64,000 nt of DNA from Mycobacterium sp. SM1 (GCF_018361265.1 NZ_JAFLNH010000004.1:124001-188000), one strand, 5' to 3'; numbered from the stretch's first letter, positions 24,228 through 33,376 are shown. The notes: generated by a model from the sequence alone, not told the origin. Program-made: numbers and translations.

Positions 24228-26369
24228 ATGGCAGTGCGATTGTCGTTCGCTGGAGCAGTGGTGTGCCGCCCGGCGGCCACGGGTGTCGCCGTGCGATGCC
24301 GGGCGGGGACCGGCACCGGGGGGAAGCACGGCGACGATGGGGATCATGCGGCTACCGGGGTCACCGCCCGTTTGCCGGGGCCGGCCTGGCGATCGACGGT
24401 GGCTACCGGTAGCGGCATTTTCGGGGCCGCGGGGGCTCCGGTGACTCGAGGGGGCCGTGGAGTCGGGCTTGCCGGGCGCGTGGCGCTGGCTTTGGGAACG
24501 ATAGTGGTCACCGTCTTGCTGGTGGCGCCCGTGGCGGCGGCGTCGCCGGAGACCGACGCCGACGCCGCCATCACGTCGGCGTGGGAGCGCGCCGGTGGCG
24601 ACAGTTCAGTGCTGGGCGCCAAGCAGGGTGACGTTTATCCGGTCGGTGACGGCTTTGCCCAGAACTTCGCCGGCGGCAAGATGTTTTACACCCCGGCTAC
24701 CGGCGCGCACGCCTTGTATGGAGCGATCCTCGATAAATACGAATCCCTGGGCGGCCCGGCCGGCAGTGATCTCGGTTTTCCGACGACCGACGAGGTCCCG
24801 GGCCTGATCGGGCCGGACAGCCGGGTCAGTTTGTTCGCCGCCACCGACAAGCCGGTGATTTTCTGGACACCCCAGCACGGCGCGTTCGTGGTGCGCGGTG
24901 CGATCAATGCCGCGTGGGACAAACTCGGCAGCTCCGGCGGTGCGCTCGGCGCACCGGTAAGCGACGAAACCTACGACGGTGAACTTGCCATTCAGAAGTT
25001 CAGCGGCGGTCAGGTGTCGTGGAACCGGCTGACGAAGGTCTTCACCACCGTCCCGCCGGAGTTGGCGAATCAACTGACGGGTTTGCAGGTGCCCATCGAT
25101 CCCACCGCGGCTATCAACACGGCTTGGCGCGCGGCCGGCGGTGCGAGCGGTCCGCTGGGCGCCAAAAAGGGCGAGCAACATCCCATCGGCGACACCGGCA
25201 TCGTCCAGGACTTCGCCGGTGGCAAGGTGTACTTCAGCCCGGCTACCGGGGCCAATGCCGTCGAAGGCGCGATCCTGGCCAAGTATGAGTCCCTGGGCGG
25301 GCCGGTCGGCAGCGACCTGGGCTTCCCGATCGCCAACGAGACCGACGGCGGTATCCCGGCCAGCCGGATCAGCAGGTTTTCCGCCGCGGGTCAGCCGGTG
25401 ATTTTCTGGACGCCCCAGCACGGCGCGTTTGTGGTGCGGGGCGCCATGAAGGCGGCCTGGGACAAGCTCGGCGCCGCGACCGGCGTGCTCGGCGCGCCCG
25501 TCGGCGACCAGGCCGTCGAGAGCGGTTTGGTGACCCAGCGGTTCACCGGCGGCACGATTTCCTGGAACCCGGACAAGAATACCTTCAGCACCGTGCCGGC
25601 CAGCCTGGCGTCGCAGCTGACCGGCCTGCAGGTGCCGGGGCAGAGCCGGCCGAGCGGGTCGGCGTCGATGACCTCGGGCAACCCGGGCAAGGGGTTGGGC
25701 TGGCATTCCTGGTGGCTGAAGGTCACGGTGCCGGTGCTGCTGCTGATCGGGCTGGCCGTGTTGGCGGCGCTGTGGCGAGGACGCCGCGCGAGCGGCCGTC
25801 AGGCCGGGACCTATCACGGCTATAACGACTATGACGAGGCTTATCCCGCCCAGATTGCCGAGCGGGTGGCGGACGCGGGCCATGCGGCAGGGGCTGACGC
25901 AGCAAGACGCGCGGACCGCGAGAGCGCGACGCCGGTCGGCTGGCCGCCGCGTCCTGCCCACGTGCCAGACGAGGACGTGGGTGCGGCGCATACTCCCGCG
26001 GCGCCGGCCGGTTTCAGCGCCGGCGCCGATGCGCAAGGCGATGTGGATAACCCCGATGCCGTGGACACCGCGCCCACCCGTGTCCCCTCGCCGGTCGAGG
26101 TGCGCAGGGGGCGACACGCGGCCGTGGATACCGATGACCACGCCACCGTGCAGTCGCATGAGCCCCCGTCCGGCAGGGCCGGCCGGCTCGCGATCCATCT
26201 TCCCCTGCAGGACCCGTATCAGGCGCCAGACGGATACCCCATCAAGGCCACCACAAGTGGCGGAACGTATTACACGCCCGACAACCCGCGGTACGAGGAG
26301 GTTCTTGCCGAAATCTGGTTCGCCAGCGAGGAAGCCGCGCAAGCCAATGGTTTCATCAGGGCGAGCTAG
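24228..26369 (+). CDS. LGFP-repeat cell-surface protein with C-terminal sunset-like domain
   Basis: The 713-aa protein has an N-terminal membrane segment (GRVALALGTIVVTVLLVAPVAAA, about residues 84-106) that may act as signal anchor. LGFP-type repeats follow from about 120 to 470 (for example LGGPAGSDLGFPTTDE, LGGPVGSDLGFPIANE, SGGALGAPVSDE). A second membrane helix (TVPVLLLIGLAVLAALW) precedes a charged tail that ends in YYTPDNPRYEEVLAEIWFAS, resembling the small sunset domain. LGFP repeats bind or organise the mycolate/arabinogalactan wall (family knowledge). The first ~80 residues are low-complexity, so the true start may be downstream. Equivalent to Rv2721c; Rv2722 is missing between it and terC. 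Confidence 0.82.
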   Translation: MAVRLSFAGAVVCRPAATGVAVRCRAGTGTGGKHGDDGDHAATGVTARLPGPAWRSTVATGSGIFGAAGAPVTRGGRGVGLAGRVALALGTIVVTVLLVAPVAAASPETDADAAITSAWERAGGDSSVLGAKQGDVYPVGDGFAQNFAGGKMFYTPATGAHALYGAILDKYESLGGPAGSDLGFPTTDEVPGLIGPDSRVSLFAATDKPVIFWTPQHGAFVVRGAINAAWDKLGSSGGALGAPVSDETYDGELAIQKFSGGQVSWNRLTKVFTTVPPELANQLTGLQVPIDPTAAINTAWRAAGGASGPLGAKKGEQHPIGDTGIVQDFAGGKVYFSPATGANAVEGAILAKYESLGGPVGSDLGFPIANETDGGIPASRISRFSAAGQPVIFWTPQHGAFVVRGAMKAAWDKLGAATGVLGAPVGDQAVESGLVTQRFTGGTISWNPDKNTFSTVPASLASQLTGLQVPGQSRPSGSASMTSGNPGKGLGWHSWWLKVTVPVLLLIGLAVLAALWRGRRASGRQAGTYHGYNDYDEAYPAQIAERVADAGHAAGADAARRADRESATPVGWPPRPAHVPDEDVGAAHTPAAPAGFSAGADAQGDVDNPDAVDTAPTRVPSPVEVRRGRHAAVDTDDHATVQSHEPPSGRAGRLAIHLPLQDPYQAPDGYPIKATTSGGTYYTPDNPRYEEVLAEIWFASEEAAQANGFIRAS

Positions 26370-26416
26370 CAAAGCCCGGTCCGTGGCAGCACGCTCCGCC
26401 GTGGCGCCACACCGCG

Positions 26417-27115
26417 TTACATCTTGCGAATCACGGTGACCACCTTGCCCAGCACGGTGGCCCCGTTGCCGGGGATGGGGTCGAACGCCGGGTTGTGCGG
26501 CATGAGCCAAATTTGATCGCCGGTGCGTTTGAACGTCTTGACGGTGGCCTCACCGTCGATCATCGCCGCCACGATGTCGCCGTTATCGGCCACGTTCTGC
26601 TGACGAACCACGACCCAGTCCCCGTCGCAGATCGCCGCATCGACCATCGAGTCACCGACAACCCGGAGCACGAAAAGCGCCCCTTGGCCAACCAGCTCAC
26701 GCGGCAGGGGAAAGACATCTTCGATAGCTTCCTCGGCGAGGATGGGTCCGCCGGCCGCGATGCGGCCAAGGACCGGGACGAACACGGGCTCGGGCAAGGC
26801 GGCGGAACCGCCGACGTCGGTGGGCGGCGCCCCGGCGACTTCGTCAGCGCTGCGGACGTCCACAGCGCGCGGACGGTTGGGGTCTCGGCGCAGATACCCT
26901 TTGCGCTCCAGGGTGCGCAGTTGGTGGGCCACCGAGGATGTCGACGTCAGGCCCACGGCGTCCCCGATTTCCCGGATGCTGGGCGGATATCCGCGGCTGG
27001 TGACCGACGTGCGGATGACCTCGAGGATGGTGCGCTGCCGCTGTGTCAGCGCCGAGTCGGCGGATTGCAGGCGGCGGCCTGGGTCGGCTTTCCGGTTGTC
27101 GCTGCGCTCGCTCAT
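26417..27115 (-). CDS. lexA: SOS repressor LexA
   Basis: LexA binds SOS boxes and cleaves itself when RecA filaments form. The 232-aa protein has the N-terminal winged HTH (PPSIREIGDAVGLTSTSSVAHQL), the cleavage site Ala121-Gly122 (RIAAGGPI), the catalytic Ser156 (VGDSMVDA) and Lys193 (ATVKTF). A LexA box lies 34 bases upstream of the start, giving autoregulation. It is divergent from chiZ, which has its own degenerate box. Confidence 0.96.
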   Translation of the reverse strand: MSERSDNRKADPGRRLQSADSALTQRQRTILEVIRTSVTSRGYPPSIREIGDAVGLTSTSSVAHQLRTLERKGYLRRDPNRPRAVDVRSADEVAGAPPTDVGGSAALPEPVFVPVLGRIAAGGPILAEEAIEDVFPLPRELVGQGALFVLRVVGDSMVDAAICDGDWVVVRQQNVADNGDIVAAMIDGEATVKTFKRTGDQIWLMPHNPAFDPIPGNGATVLGKVVTVIRKM

Positions 27116-27148
27116 GAGCCCGAATGGTAGACCAACTTCCTCCAGTTA

Positions 27149-27164
27149 TCAAACGTGTGTTCGA
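27149..27164. promoter_or_regulatory. LexA box of lexA
   Basis: TCAAACGTGTGTTCGA matches TCGAAC-N4-GTTCGA with one mismatch, 34 bases upstream of the lexA start on the minus strand. Confidence 0.85.
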
Positions 27165-27511
27165 GCCGTGTCGCGTGGGCAGGTTGGCAAGCACCTGCTG
27201 ACCGTGACGCGGTGACGCATTTAGGTGGCGATCCCGGTGACCGGCGGGGCGGCCAGACGTCGAATCGCCGAGTCGTGGTGGCGGTCGTGGCTCTCGGTGC
27301 TGCGAGATCCATCGGCCGGGTCGAGAACGTCCGGCGCCGCCACACCGTGGTCGCGTCGCGGGCCGGTGTCGGCCGGTGCGCAGCCCGCACGGCCACATCG
27401 ATACCCGGCGTCACCACCCCCTGTCGCGGTCGGTTGTTCGGCCGCTCACGAACCGCTCCCACGCTAGATGTCGGTGGCCGGGCCTATGCTGCGGGCACAT
27501 CGGGCAACGAG

Positions 27512-27527
27512 TCGACCACATGTTCGG
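27512..27527. promoter_or_regulatory. Degenerate LexA box upstream of chiZ
   Basis: TCGACCACATGTTCGG matches the SOS consensus with one mismatch in each half-site, 82 bases before the chiZ ATG. Rv2719c is damage-inducible in M. tuberculosis, which fits. Between the two boxes (27165-27511) no gene is seen. Confidence 0.6.
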
Positions 27528-27608
27528 GTAGCCGGGTATGACGGGGACGCTGACAAGCGATTTGGACAAGGGAACAAGAGATTGGACAACAGGCTAGGAG
27601 GAAGAAAG

Positions 27609-28121
27609 ATGACGGTGTCCGGCACAATCCGCAGGCGCGCTCCGGTGGCCCGATGCCCCGCCCGGGCGCATCCCGGCGGGCGTGACAGGCCCACGCCTGC
27701 CGGGCCCCGTGCGTGCCGCCCGGGGGGCGCGCCACCGCCCTATGGGGGCACCGGCGTGCGGGGTACCGGCGCGGCGATGCCTACCGCCTGTCGCGGTGGG
27801 CGTGCCGTGACGCCGGCGGCGACGGTGGGGCTGGCCCTGCTGGCCGCGGTTATCACCGGCTGGCTGGGTCTGATGGCGCAATCGAGGGACACGTCTTCGG
27901 GCACCGCTGGCGATGGGTCGCCGGTACCCGACCGGCTTGCCGTGGTGCGGGTCGAAGCCGGGGAGACCGCGCAGGAACTCGCCGCCAGGGTAGCCCCCGG
28001 GGCACCGGTCGGGCAGGTCGTCGAGCGCATCCGGGAACTCAACGGCGTGGATCCCGCGGCGCTGGCGGCAGGCCAGACGCTGATCGCACCGGTAGGTCAG
28101 CGGCCCGGCTATGCACCGTGA
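27609..28121 (+). CDS. chiZ: SOS-induced cell-wall hydrolase/division inhibitor ChiZ (LysM)
   Basis: ChiZ (Rv2719c) blocks division during the SOS response and acts on the cell wall. The 170-aa protein has an Arg/Pro-rich cytoplasmic N-terminus, one membrane helix (VGLALLAAVITGWLGLMA, about residues 78-95) and a C-terminal LysM domain (RVEAGETAQELAARV to LAAGQTLIAP). The ATG follows AGGAGGAAGAAAG. Longer in-frame starts run over the promoter. nrdR follows on the same strand 136 bases downstream. Confidence 0.85.
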   Translation: MTVSGTIRRRAPVARCPARAHPGGRDRPTPAGPRACRPGGAPPPYGGTGVRGTGAAMPTACRGGRAVTPAATVGLALLAAVITGWLGLMAQSRDTSSGTAGDGSPVPDRLAVVRVEAGETAQELAARVAPGAPVGQVVERIRELNGVDPAALAAGQTLIAPVGQRPGYAP

Positions 28122-28257
28122 AAACTCCGACGGCCCGGCGATCATCCGCGATGGTGCCGGCAAAGCCGGGCCGGCAGCAGCGACGGTGGTCCTGTGGCGA
28201 CGCGCCCAGGTACTCTCGGAGTGGTCGGAGGCCTGTCGGCGCGGCGGAGGAGCGGTT

Positions 28258-28722
28258 ATGCATTGTCCGTTCTGTCGCCATCCCGATTCCCGGGTGGTTG
28301 ACTCACGAGAAACCGATGAAGGTCAGGCCATTCGGCGCCGCAGGTCATGCCCCGAATGCGGTCGGCGGTTCACGACCGTCGAAACAGCTGTGCTGGCGGT
28401 GGTCAAGCGCAGCGGTGTCACCGAGCCTTTCAGCCGAGAGAAAGTCATCCGTGGCGTGCGGCGGGCGTGCCAGGGCCGGCAGGTGGACGAAGATGCGTTG
28501 AACCGGCTGGCGCAGCAGGTGGAAGACACGGTACGTGCCACCGGGTCGGCGGAAGTCCCGAGCCACGAGGTAGGCCTGGCCATCCTCGGTCCGTTGCGAG
28601 AACTCGACGAAGTGGCCTACTTGCGGTTCGCGTCGGTGTACCGATCATTTTCTTCGGCGGATGACTTCGAGCGTGAGATCGAGGCGCTTCGCGCGCACCG
28701 CAAAGTGTCGACTCCGAGTTGA
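28258..28722 (+). CDS. nrdR: Transcriptional repressor NrdR
   Basis: NrdR represses ribonucleotide reductase genes in an ATP/dATP-dependent way. The 154-aa protein has the zinc ribbon CPFCRHPDSRVVDSR...RRSCPECGRRF at residues 3-36 and an ATP-cone domain (VVKRSGVTEPFSREKVIRGV onward). ATG 28258 is the family start (MHCPFC), with GGAGGAGCG upstream. It belongs to the lexA-chiZ-nrdR cluster conserved in mycobacteria. Confidence 0.96.
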   Translation: MHCPFCRHPDSRVVDSRETDEGQAIRRRRSCPECGRRFTTVETAVLAVVKRSGVTEPFSREKVIRGVRRACQGRQVDEDALNRLAQQVEDTVRATGSAEVPSHEVGLAILGPLRELDEVAYLRFASVYRSFSSADDFEREIEALRAHRKVSTPS

Positions 28723-28882
28723 CCGAATTCTTGGGCGCATTGCCCTCGTTGCGGCGGCCCCGGCTGGTTGCCGGGCTGCTAACTCGCTCTTCGACGGGCC
28801 GGTGGCTCGGTGCTCAGCCTTTCGTGGACTGGGCCATCACCCCGTCCACGACGCGTGATCGATTCCCATTAGGCTAAAAGCC

Positions 28883-29374
28883 ATGTCCGCCGTCCTGCAC
28901 CCTGATCTTGAGGAGCTCGCGCCGCTTCTCGGGACCTGGGCGGGGCGCGGCCGCGGCAGATATCCGACGATCGAGCCATTCGAGTACCTCGAGGAAGTCG
29001 TGTTCTCCCATGTGGGCAAGCCGTTTCTGATCTACGGGCAAAAGACCAAGGCGCCAGATGACGGAATTCCGCTGCACGCCGAGACCGGGTATCTTCGTGT
29101 GCCACAATCGGGCCGGGTTGAACTCGTCCTGGCTCATCCCAGCGGCATCACCGAAATCGAGGTGGGCACGTATTCGGTGGACGGAGCCGTCGTCGAACTC
29201 GAATTGACCGCGTCGGACATCGGGCTGACCCCGACCGCCAAAGAGGTAAGCGCACTTGCCCGCCGCTTTCGCCTCGACGGCGACGAGCTTTCATACTCCG
29301 TGCAGATGGGCGCGGTCGGACAGCCAATGCAGAACCATCTCACCGCGGTGTTGCACCGCAAAAGCACAAGCTGA
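28883..29374 (+). CDS. Nitrobindin-like heme beta-barrel protein (Rv2717c type)
   Basis: The 163-aa protein has the nitrobindin/THAP4 beta-barrel signature LLGTWAGRGRGRYPTIEPFEY, in which a family GxWxGxGxGxYP loop lies over heme, and the closing QNHLTAVLHRK with the likely proximal His. Family members bind ferric heme and can isomerise peroxynitrite. GTG-free start ATG 28883. It is followed by an unusual IS-rich stretch rather than by the PhzF gene of the M. tuberculosis order. Confidence 0.88.
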   Translation: MSAVLHPDLEELAPLLGTWAGRGRGRYPTIEPFEYLEEVVFSHVGKPFLIYGQKTKAPDDGIPLHAETGYLRVPQSGRVELVLAHPSGITEIEVGTYSVDGAVVELELTASDIGLTPTAKEVSALARRFRLDGDELSYSVQMGAVGQPMQNHLTAVLHRKSTS

Positions 29375-29824
29375 GTGCCAACCCCCGCAATTGGGCAATC
29401 TCCCGCGAATTGAGCGTGCTTCCGGCTTATCCGTGGATCCGAACCATGGGGACCCACGGCATGATCCGGGCAAGCGGGGCGTGGTCGCACCGTGAGCGGC
29501 GCAGGTGGGCGCACCGGGTCTTAGTGCCGTGGCCCGAGCCGCATCCCCGGTTCACCGGGTCGGTCGAGCGACTGGCGAAATTGACGTGTTCACGCAGCGC
29601 GATGTGCTCGGCGTAGCCCGCCTGTTGCGACCTGGCTGGGATGCGGCGTGGCATGTGATGGGCCGCGCGGTGGCCCGGGGGCCGGCCGCCAAGCCGCTGA
29701 CGGTACCCGCTCACGGTGAACCGGTGGAGATCCCTTATTCACGCGCGCCGCAGAACGTTGCCGCCGAGCACGTTCGCAATTCCGTGTCACCCCGCTTTCC
29801 GGGAAGCACTTTGGTCAACCCTGG
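29375..29824. other. Unassigned stretch before the ISL3 elements
   Basis: 450 bases without a recognised gene. A plus-strand frame (29505-29843) reads through it with some protein-like stretches (GEIDVFTQRDVLGVARLL, AAWHVMGRAVARG), but it lacks a convincing start and runs into the IS end. It may be a gene remnant. Nothing else is seen. Confidence 0.4.
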
Positions 29825-29832
29825 CGAAAAGC

Positions 29833-30884
29833 GGCTCTTCTGACTCATCCGTGGGCCGGTTGTTGATGTAAGGGGCGCACGTCGTTGTGGCTTAAGGTTT
29901 CTGGCTTGTGGAAGGTCAGGAACCAAAGGAGCCAACAACGACGTGCGCAATGTGAGGCTATGGCGTGCGCTGCTGGGTGTCGACCAGCGCACCGTGATCG
30001 AAGACATCGAGTTCGAGGGGTTCGGGGAGGAAGACGCCGACGGCGACACGCTGGTGGTGGCGCGGGTGCGGCCGCGAAGTGGTGTTTCGCGCCGTTGTGG
30101 CCGCTGCGGTCGCAGGGCGCCCTGGTACGACCGGGGTGAGGGTCGGCGCCGGTGGCGGGGCCTGGATTGGGGCACGATGCAGGTGGTGCTGGAGACCGAT
30201 GCGCCGCGGGTGAACTGCCCCGCCCATGGGCCTACGGTGGTGGCGGTGCCGTGGGCGCGCCACCAAGACGCTGCGACGGTTTTTCGACGCTCTGGGCGCC
30301 CAGCGGTGCGCGCAGATCACCCCTGTGTCCGCCGATGCGGCGGAGTGGATTGCCGATGGGGTCGCCGAGCGCTGCCCGGGAGCGATCCGCTGCGCAGATC
30401 CGTTTCATGTGCTGGCCTGGGCCACCGAGGCGCTGGATGCCGAGCGGCGCCGGGCCTGGAACGACGCGCGAGCGATCGCGCGCGGCGAGGCCAAAGCTGG
30501 CCTGGATCGCCAGCACTGATACCCGGCTCTACCGCGCGTATCTGCTCAAAGAGGGATTGCGCCACGTGTTTTCGGTCAAGGGCGAGGAAGGCAAGCAGCC
30601 CCTGGACCGGTGGATCTCCTGGGCGCGGCGCCGCCGCATCCCAGTCTTCGTCGAGCTGGCCCGCCGCATCAAACGCCACCGCGAGGCCATCGACGCCGCC
30701 CTCGACCATGGCCTATCGCAGGAACTGATCGAATCCACCAACACCAAAATCCGACTCCTGACCCGGATTGCGTTCGGATTCCGCACCCCGGAAGCACTCA
30801 TCGCCCTGGCAATGCTCGCCCTCGGCGGGCACCGACCCGCCCTGCCAGGCCGCGCCAAACACCCACGGATCAGTCAGCAGGGCC
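29833..30884 (+). mobile_element. ISL3-family element, internally deleted copy A
   Basis: The left end GGCTCTTCTGACTCATCCGT (29833) and the right end, read inward from 30884, GGCCCTGCTGACTGATCCGT are imperfect inverted repeats of ISL3 type. The flanks CGAAAAGC (29825-29832) and TGAAAAGC (30885-30892) are an 8-bp target duplication with one mismatch. Compared with copy B, two internal segments are missing, so the 1,052-bp element is non-autonomous. Confidence 0.85.
29943..30856 (+). pseudogene. ISL3 transposase with two frameshifting deletions (copy A)
   Basis: The N-terminus (RNVRLWRALLGVDQRTVIED, zinc motif RRCGRCGRRAPWYDRG) is intact to VPWARH. A deletion then joins to TKTLRRFFDALGAQRC in another frame; about 115 codons with the first DDE Asp are lost. 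A second deletion inside ARGEAK joins to KLAWIASTDTRLY, again out of frame. Both junctions lie in short matches to copy B (CACCA and GCCAAA), the mark of microhomology deletion. The C-terminal part with LIESTNTKIRLLTRIAFGF survives. Confidence 0.85.
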
Positions 30885-31017
30885 TGAAAAGCGGCGGTTT
30901 TGGGGCCCTCCTGACGTATCCGTGGGTGGATGGGGCCGATTCGGGGCCGTGATCTGATGGTTGAATTCGTTTGTGCTCCCTTCCGCGATAGTTGCCTGTA
31001 GCGCTGCCCGGGTGGGA

Positions 31018-31068
31018 GGTGTCCATGTGGAGCCCCCGAGCGCAGCGAGGCGGAACGACATGGACACC
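31018..31068. repeat. Hairpin/REP-like palindrome in IS copy B
   Basis: GGTGTCCATG (31018-31027) and CATGGACACC (31059-31068) form a perfect 10-bp inverted repeat around a loop containing CCGAGCGCAGCGAGG, itself palindromic and a motif often met in mycobacterial DNA. It lies in the extra segment of ISL3 copy B. Confidence 0.75.
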
Positions 31069-31138
31069 GACGAGCGGGTAGCGCAGAATCGGCGACGTCT
31101 GAGAGGGGAAACCCGAGGGGTGCCCTGGTGGAGGGGTG

Positions 31139-32461
31139 TTAGCCGCGGCCGGGCAGGGTGGGGCGGTGGCCGCCGAGGGCGAGCATGGCCAGGGCGATCA
31201 GCGCGGCGGGGTTGTGGAATCCGAATGCGATGCGGGTGAGCAGGCGGATCTTGGTGTTGGTGGATTCGATCAATCCTTGGGACAGGCCGTGGTCGAGGGC
31301 GGCGTCGATGGCCTCGCGGTGGCGTTTGATGCGGCGGGCCAGCTCGACGAAGACCGGGATGCGGCAGCGCCGCGCCCAGAAGATCCACTTGTCGAGGGCG
31401 TCTTTGCCGTCCTGGCCTTTGACCGAAAACACATGCCGCAGGCCCTCTTTGAGCAGGTACGCGCGGTAGAGCCGGGTGTCGGTCTTGGCGATCCAGGCCA
31501 GTTTGGCGGTTTGGCGTTCGGTGAGGTCCTCGGGGTTTTTCCACAGTGCATAGCGGGCGGCTTTGAGCCGCCGTGCTCGTTCATGACCCGGCCGCGGCGC
31601 GGTGTTCCTGCTGGGCCGACCACGGCCCCATTTGGCCTCGCCGCGCGCGATCGCTCGCGCGTCGTTCCAGGCCCGGCGCCGCTCGGCATCCAGCGCCTCG
31701 GTGGCCCAGGCCACCACATGAAACGGATCTGCGCAGCGGATCGCGCCCGGGCAGCGCTCGGCGACCACATCGGCAATCCACTCCGCCGCATCGGCGGACA
31801 CATGGGTGATCTGCGCGCACCGCTGGGCGCCCAGAGCGTCGAAAAACCGCCGCAGCGTCTTGGTGTCGCGGCCCGGGGCGGCCCACACCAGCCGGCCGCT
31901 GTCGTGGTCAACCACCACCGTGAGGTACTTATGGTGACGCTTATAGGAGATCTCATCGATGCCGATCCGACGCAGACCCGCAAACCGGTCGATCCTCTTC
32001 TCCGTGTCGGCCCACACCCTCGCCACGATCGCCCCTACGGTGCGCCAGGCGACCCGCATCAACTCGCACACCGCGGTTTTCGAACACGCCACCGCCAGCC
32101 AGGCCACCGTGTCATCAAAGGCCAAAGTGTGCCCGGCATGGTGGCGCGCCCACGGCACCGCCACCACCGTAGGCCCATGGGCGGGGCAGTTCACCCGCGG
32201 CGCATCGGCCTCCAGCACCACCTGCATCGTGCCCCAATCCAGGCCCCGCCACCGGCGCCGACCCTCACCCCGGTCATACCAGGGCGCCCTGCGACCGCAG
32301 CGGCCACAACGGCGCGAAACACCACTTCGCGGCCGCACCCGCGCCACCACCAGCGTGTCGCCGTCGGCGTCTTCCTCCCCGAACTCCTCGAACTCGATGT
32401 CTTCGATCACGGTGCGCTGGTCGACACCCAGCAGCGCACGCCATAGCCTCACATTGCGCAC
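31139..32461 (-). CDS. ISL3-family transposase (copy B)
   Basis: The 440-aa enzyme has the ISL3 layout: N-terminal zinc finger (SRRCGRCGRRAPWYDRGEGRR), HTH (FDDTVAWLAVACSKTAVCELMRVAW), and the DDE catalytic core with RIGIDEISYKRHHKYLTVVVD (first Asp), SADAAEWIADVV/CADPFHVVAWA (second Asp) and SQGLIESTNTKIRLLTRIAFGF (Glu). All parts are in one frame, so it is probably active. GTG 32461 is the start. It could act in trans on the ends of copy A. Confidence 0.93.
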   Translation of the reverse strand: MRNVRLWRALLGVDQRTVIEDIEFEEFGEEDADGDTLVVARVRPRSGVSRRCGRCGRRAPWYDRGEGRRRWRGLDWGTMQVVLEADAPRVNCPAHGPTVVAVPWARHHAGHTLAFDDTVAWLAVACSKTAVCELMRVAWRTVGAIVARVWADTEKRIDRFAGLRRIGIDEISYKRHHKYLTVVVDHDSGRLVWAAPGRDTKTLRRFFDALGAQRCAQITHVSADAAEWIADVVAERCPGAIRCADPFHVVAWATEALDAERRRAWNDARAIARGEAKWGRGRPSRNTAPRPGHERARRLKAARYALWKNPEDLTERQTAKLAWIAKTDTRLYRAYLLKEGLRHVFSVKGQDGKDALDKWIFWARRCRIPVFVELARRIKRHREAIDAALDHGLSQGLIESTNTKIRLLTRIAFGFHNPAALIALAMLALGGHRPTLPGRG

Positions 32462-32656
32462 GTCGTTGTTGGCTCCTTTGGTTCCTGACCTTCCACAAGC
32501 CAGAAACCTTAAGCCACAACGACGTGCGCCCCTTACATCAACAACCGGCCCACGGAAGCGTCAGAAGAGCCGGTTTTGGGTGGATATGGCGCACCCGTGG
32601 CGGGTATCGCCTGTTCGGATAGGGACGCGAAGGGCTGCGCGCGCGACCAAGGGTCG

Positions 32657-33343
32657 CTAGACGAAGTGCGTCACCCCGTCGCTGACGACCCGGCCGGCGA
32701 CCTGAACCCAGCCCTCCGGACTCCAGGTGGTCCGGATCACCGAGCCCTTGCCCTGGATGATGGTGAGGTCGCGGCTGAGATAGTCGGTGATGCGCACCGC
32801 CGCGGCGCCGGTCGCCTCATCCTCGGGAATCCCCACATTGGCGGCGAACATCCGCGCCCGCAGCGCTCCCGCCGACTGGTCGGTCCAGGTCCACAGGTAG
32901 TGCTGGATGTCGTCGGGAAAGTCGGCGGGGTTGGCGGCGGCTAGCTCGTCGAGGGAGTCGAGATCGTGCACGGCGAACTCCGGCGCCCATTCCGAACGGG
33001 CACGGATAGCCGTCAGGTCGTCCTGGTAGCACACCTGGACGATGCCGGCCGGCACCTGCAGTGTGCGAATAGGCATGCCCTGCTCGCGCAGCCACCACGA
33101 CGCTCCCACAGCCGGGTGACCCGCGAACGGCAGTTCGGTACGGGTGGTGTAGATGCGGGCGTGGGCGGCCGCCGACCCTCCGCTAGGAAGATCAACGAAT
33201 ATCGTTTTGCTGTAACCTAATTGGGCAGCCAGTCGCTGTCTGTCCCGGGGGCGGACCACCCGTGCGTCGACGACGCCCAGCGGGTTTCCAAAATTGCCTT
33301 CTGAGTCGGTGAAAACCCGCAAGACCGTCACATCGAAACCCAT
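32657..33343 (-). CDS. PhzF-family isomerase-like protein (Rv2716 type)
   Basis: The 228-aa protein belongs to the PhzC/PhzF family (diaminopimelate-epimerase-like fold). Features: VTVLRVFTDSEGNFGNPLGV at the start, RIYTTRTELPFAGHPAVGAS (the GHP signature), and AANVGIPEDEATGAAAVRITDYL in the second domain. It is shorter than PhzF (~280 aa). Function in mycobacteria is not established. It is followed by the hydrolase gene 34 bases away on the same strand side, in conserved order. Confidence 0.9.
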   Translation of the reverse strand: MGFDVTVLRVFTDSEGNFGNPLGVVDARVVRPRDRQRLAAQLGYSKTIFVDLPSGGSAAAHARIYTTRTELPFAGHPAVGASWWLREQGMPIRTLQVPAGIVQVCYQDDLTAIRARSEWAPEFAVHDLDSLDELAAANPADFPDDIQHYLWTWTDQSAGALRARMFAANVGIPEDEATGAAAVRITDYLSRDLTIIQGKGSVIRTTWSPEGWVQVAGRVVSDGVTHFV

Positions 33344-33376
33344 GGGGTGACTGTAGACGCCGTGCCCAAAGGGCGA

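Larger units (their letters stand above)
30904..32571 (-). mobile_element. ISL3-family element, full copy B
   Basis: Ends are GGCCCTCCTGACGTATCCGT (30904) and, complement read inward from 32571, GGCTCTTCTGACGCTTCCGT. It is flanked by a perfect 8-bp target duplication GGTTTTGG (30896-30903 and 32572-32579), a sign of recent insertion. It carries one complete transposase gene plus about 200 extra bases between the transposase stop and the left end that copy A lacks. It sits 19 bases from copy A in opposite orientation. Confidence 0.9.

Noticed and set aside
24606..26510. Very long minus-strand open frame (634 codons) opposite the LGFP-repeat gene
   Set aside because: The plus strand shows real LGFP repeats and membrane helices; the antisense frame is a GC-driven artefact.
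27540..27600. Second LexA-independent (NDp) promoter before chiZ
   Set aside because: GATTTGGACAAG and GATTGGACAAC recur, but no TTGTC-N-TAnnnT arrangement with the right spacing was found.
31136..32446. 436-codon plus-strand frame opposite the ISL3 transposase
   Set aside because: The minus-strand transposase has DDE and zinc motifs; this frame is its shadow.
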